From Marinobacter salinisoli (GTDB lineage: Bacteria; Pseudomonadota; Gammaproteobacteria; Pseudomonadales; Oleiphilaceae): a DNA stretch of 64,000 bases. Positions 62,979 through 64,000 of this stretch are shown piece by piece (positions within the stretch are counted from its first letter, which is position 1; each line of letters begins with the position of its first letter). The notes under the pieces were generated by a model. That model was given only the letters and a program-made list of their open reading frames with translations, was not told the DNA's origin and searched no databases. A program made the translations under genes and the position numbers. The stretch is from positions 496,001 to 560,000 of the forward strand of contig NZ_CP071247.1 in assembly GCF_017301335.1 (NCBI RefSeq), read 5' to 3'.

Positions 62979-64000
62979 TCAGTCCCGCACTGCGTCAATC
63001 AGCAGATTGCGGGGCGTCAGTGAGCGATCACAGAATTCCCCGATTCGCACCCGGTAGCCCTGCTCTTCCAGATACAACCCGTAATCCAGCACCAGCCACA
63101 ACTCCAGCGGTCGGCGGAACAGGTGGCGCACCAGTTCATACTGTTTTACCTGCAGCCAGCGGCGCTCGCCTTCGGCCTGCCAGTGCTCGAAATTGACCGT
63201 TGCAGTAAGGGAGAGGCCTTTCTTCTGTGCTGCCCAACGGCAGAAATCTTCGAAGGTACCATTGGCCAGCCGTGACGGATGGGACGGCACCGGCAGATAA
63301 CTGTCTTCACCGCGCAGTTGCCGCTGCAGGGCATCGAAGCCCAGTCGCCACTGGCTGACCCGGCGGGTCTGCTCGCGCACCCGCTCGGGCGCGGTAACCG
63401 TTTCCTGCACCGCCAGCCGGAGATCGTTTCGGGCCAGTTTCAGGCATGCCCGATGCTCTGCGGCACGACGGGATAACGGCTGATAAACCTCGCGGTCGGT
63501 CAGGTGGTAACAGCAGGGCGACAGGCTCAGTCGGGGCAGGCTCGCCGCGCCGCCGCGGCGAATCAGTTGGCGGTGCAGATCGCCGCAGGCATGCAGCGCC
63601 ACCCCGTGGGCCTCGGCAGGCAGTGTCAGGTCAGACGCCATCACATCCTGGCAACGCAGGGACACCGGGTCACCGAAGCGTTCGGCCAGGCGATTGCCGT
63701 CTTGCACCAGTTCCGCGTTCCATTCCAGCCCGGTCACAGGCTGACCGCGGGCCGCCAGGGTCCGGCCCAGATGCCCCTTGCCACAGCACCAGTCCATCAC
63801 CGGGTGCGCCAGCGGCTGAAGCGCCGCGGAGAAAGCCCCGGCCTGTAGTCGCTTGCGGCCCGGCATATCCACCGCATGGACTTCCGGCAGGGTCGCCTTG
63901 TCTGCCTGCTGAGGATTGCTCCACTCGCCAACGCGCACCAGCTCATCATACCGGCCCAGGGAGGGCAGATACTCTGCGGCCAATGCCGCCAGCCCGGCAG
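62979..64000 (-). CDS. Class I SAM-dependent methyltransferase, 5' end beyond the window
   Basis: At least 340 residues; the frame stays open to the edge of the window, so the true start is outside (a TTG at 63983 is an artefact of the cut). The SAM-binding motif DWCCGKGHLGRTLAARG is preceded by GRKRLQAGAF, and DVMASDLTLPAEAHGVALHACGDLHRQLI follows, a layout shared with METTL25/RRNAD1-like methyltransferases, which act on RNA or rRNA-associated substrates. SLSPCCYHLTDREVY is the acceptor-site motif of that group. The target is unknown. Confidence 0.8.
   Translation of the reverse strand, partial: AGLAALAAEYLPSLGRYDELVRVGEWSNPQQADKATLPEVHAVDMPGRKRLQAGAFSAALQPLAHPVMDWCCGKGHLGRTLAARGQPVTGLEWNAELVQDGNRLAERFGDPVSLRCQDVMASDLTLPAEAHGVALHACGDLHRQLIRRGGAASLPRLSLSPCCYHLTDREVYQPLSRRAAEHRACLKLARNDLRLAVQETVTAPERVREQTRRVSQWRLGFDALQRQLRGEDSYLPVPSHPSRLANGTFEDFCRWAAQKKGLSLTATVNFEHWQAEGERRWLQVKQYELVRHLFRRPLELWLVLDYGLYLEEQGYRVRIGEFCDRSLTPRNLLIDAVRD

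Overview
The window looks like a chromosomal segment of a marine gammaproteobacterium, most likely Marinobacter or a close relative. This is inferred from the protein families (FadE, RapA, SelU, PpnN, TmcA, long PstA/PstC), from the Pseudomonas-like neighbourhood rubA-rubB / ubiC-ubiA / phoB-phoR, and from the even, high-GC codon use. I see no phage, insertion sequence, CRISPR array, tRNA or rRNA gene. Almost everything is core chromosome, densely packed, and many genes are convergent or divergent.

Layout. 1-10.2 kb: end of an unidentified gene, a MioC-like flavodoxin, a 7TMR-DISM/GGDEF-EAL c-di-GMP protein, TesB, rubredoxin and its reductase, Hpt, the ubiquinone genes ubiC and ubiA, and phoB-phoR with a near-consensus Pho box. 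10.2-21.8 kb: an MltB-type transglycosylase, a YdjM-like membrane protein, RsuA, a single-domain asparaginase, PBP7, a divergent phosphoketolase-like enzyme behind an Anr/FNR-type promoter, a Yip1-family membrane protein, a GST, alanine dehydrogenase, a secreted dienelactone hydrolase and PlsC. 21.9-31.9 kb: a cold-shock protein, CrcB, FadE, RapA, CysZ, a VanZ-like protein, a CsrB/RsmYZ-type small RNA in a 438-base gap, a methyltransferase and SelU. 32-41 kb: MscS, a YbaK-type deacylase, UbiF, HinT and the pstS-pstC-pstA-pstB-phoU operon with its own Pho box. 41-64 kb: YciA, an MFS transporter, an outer-membrane barrel, UppP, UvrD, an N-acyl-D-amino-acid deacylase, GabD, an acetylpolyamine deacetylase-like protein, ThiI, PpnN, a cytochrome c, a 3-hydroxyisobutyryl-CoA hydrolase-like protein, an ankyrin lipoprotein, a DUF2237 protein with TmcA, a second UvrD-like helicase, an OmpA/OprF-like porin behind a sigma-E/AlgU-like promoter, and a methyltransferase cut by the window end.

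How it fits together. The strongest theme is phosphate control. The window holds the sensor pair (phoBR), the transporter and its signalling protein (pstSCAB-phoU), and a third Pho box placed exactly over the -35 region of the Csr-type small RNA. That RNA has about 14 GGA motifs, three of them in hexaloops on perfect short stems, a rho-independent terminator, and a GacA-type upstream element. If real, phosphate starvation would feed directly into CsrA/RsmA post-transcriptional control, in parallel with Gac signalling. This is the most interesting observation here. The divergent phosphoketolase-like enzyme under a class II Anr/FNR-type promoter is the second.
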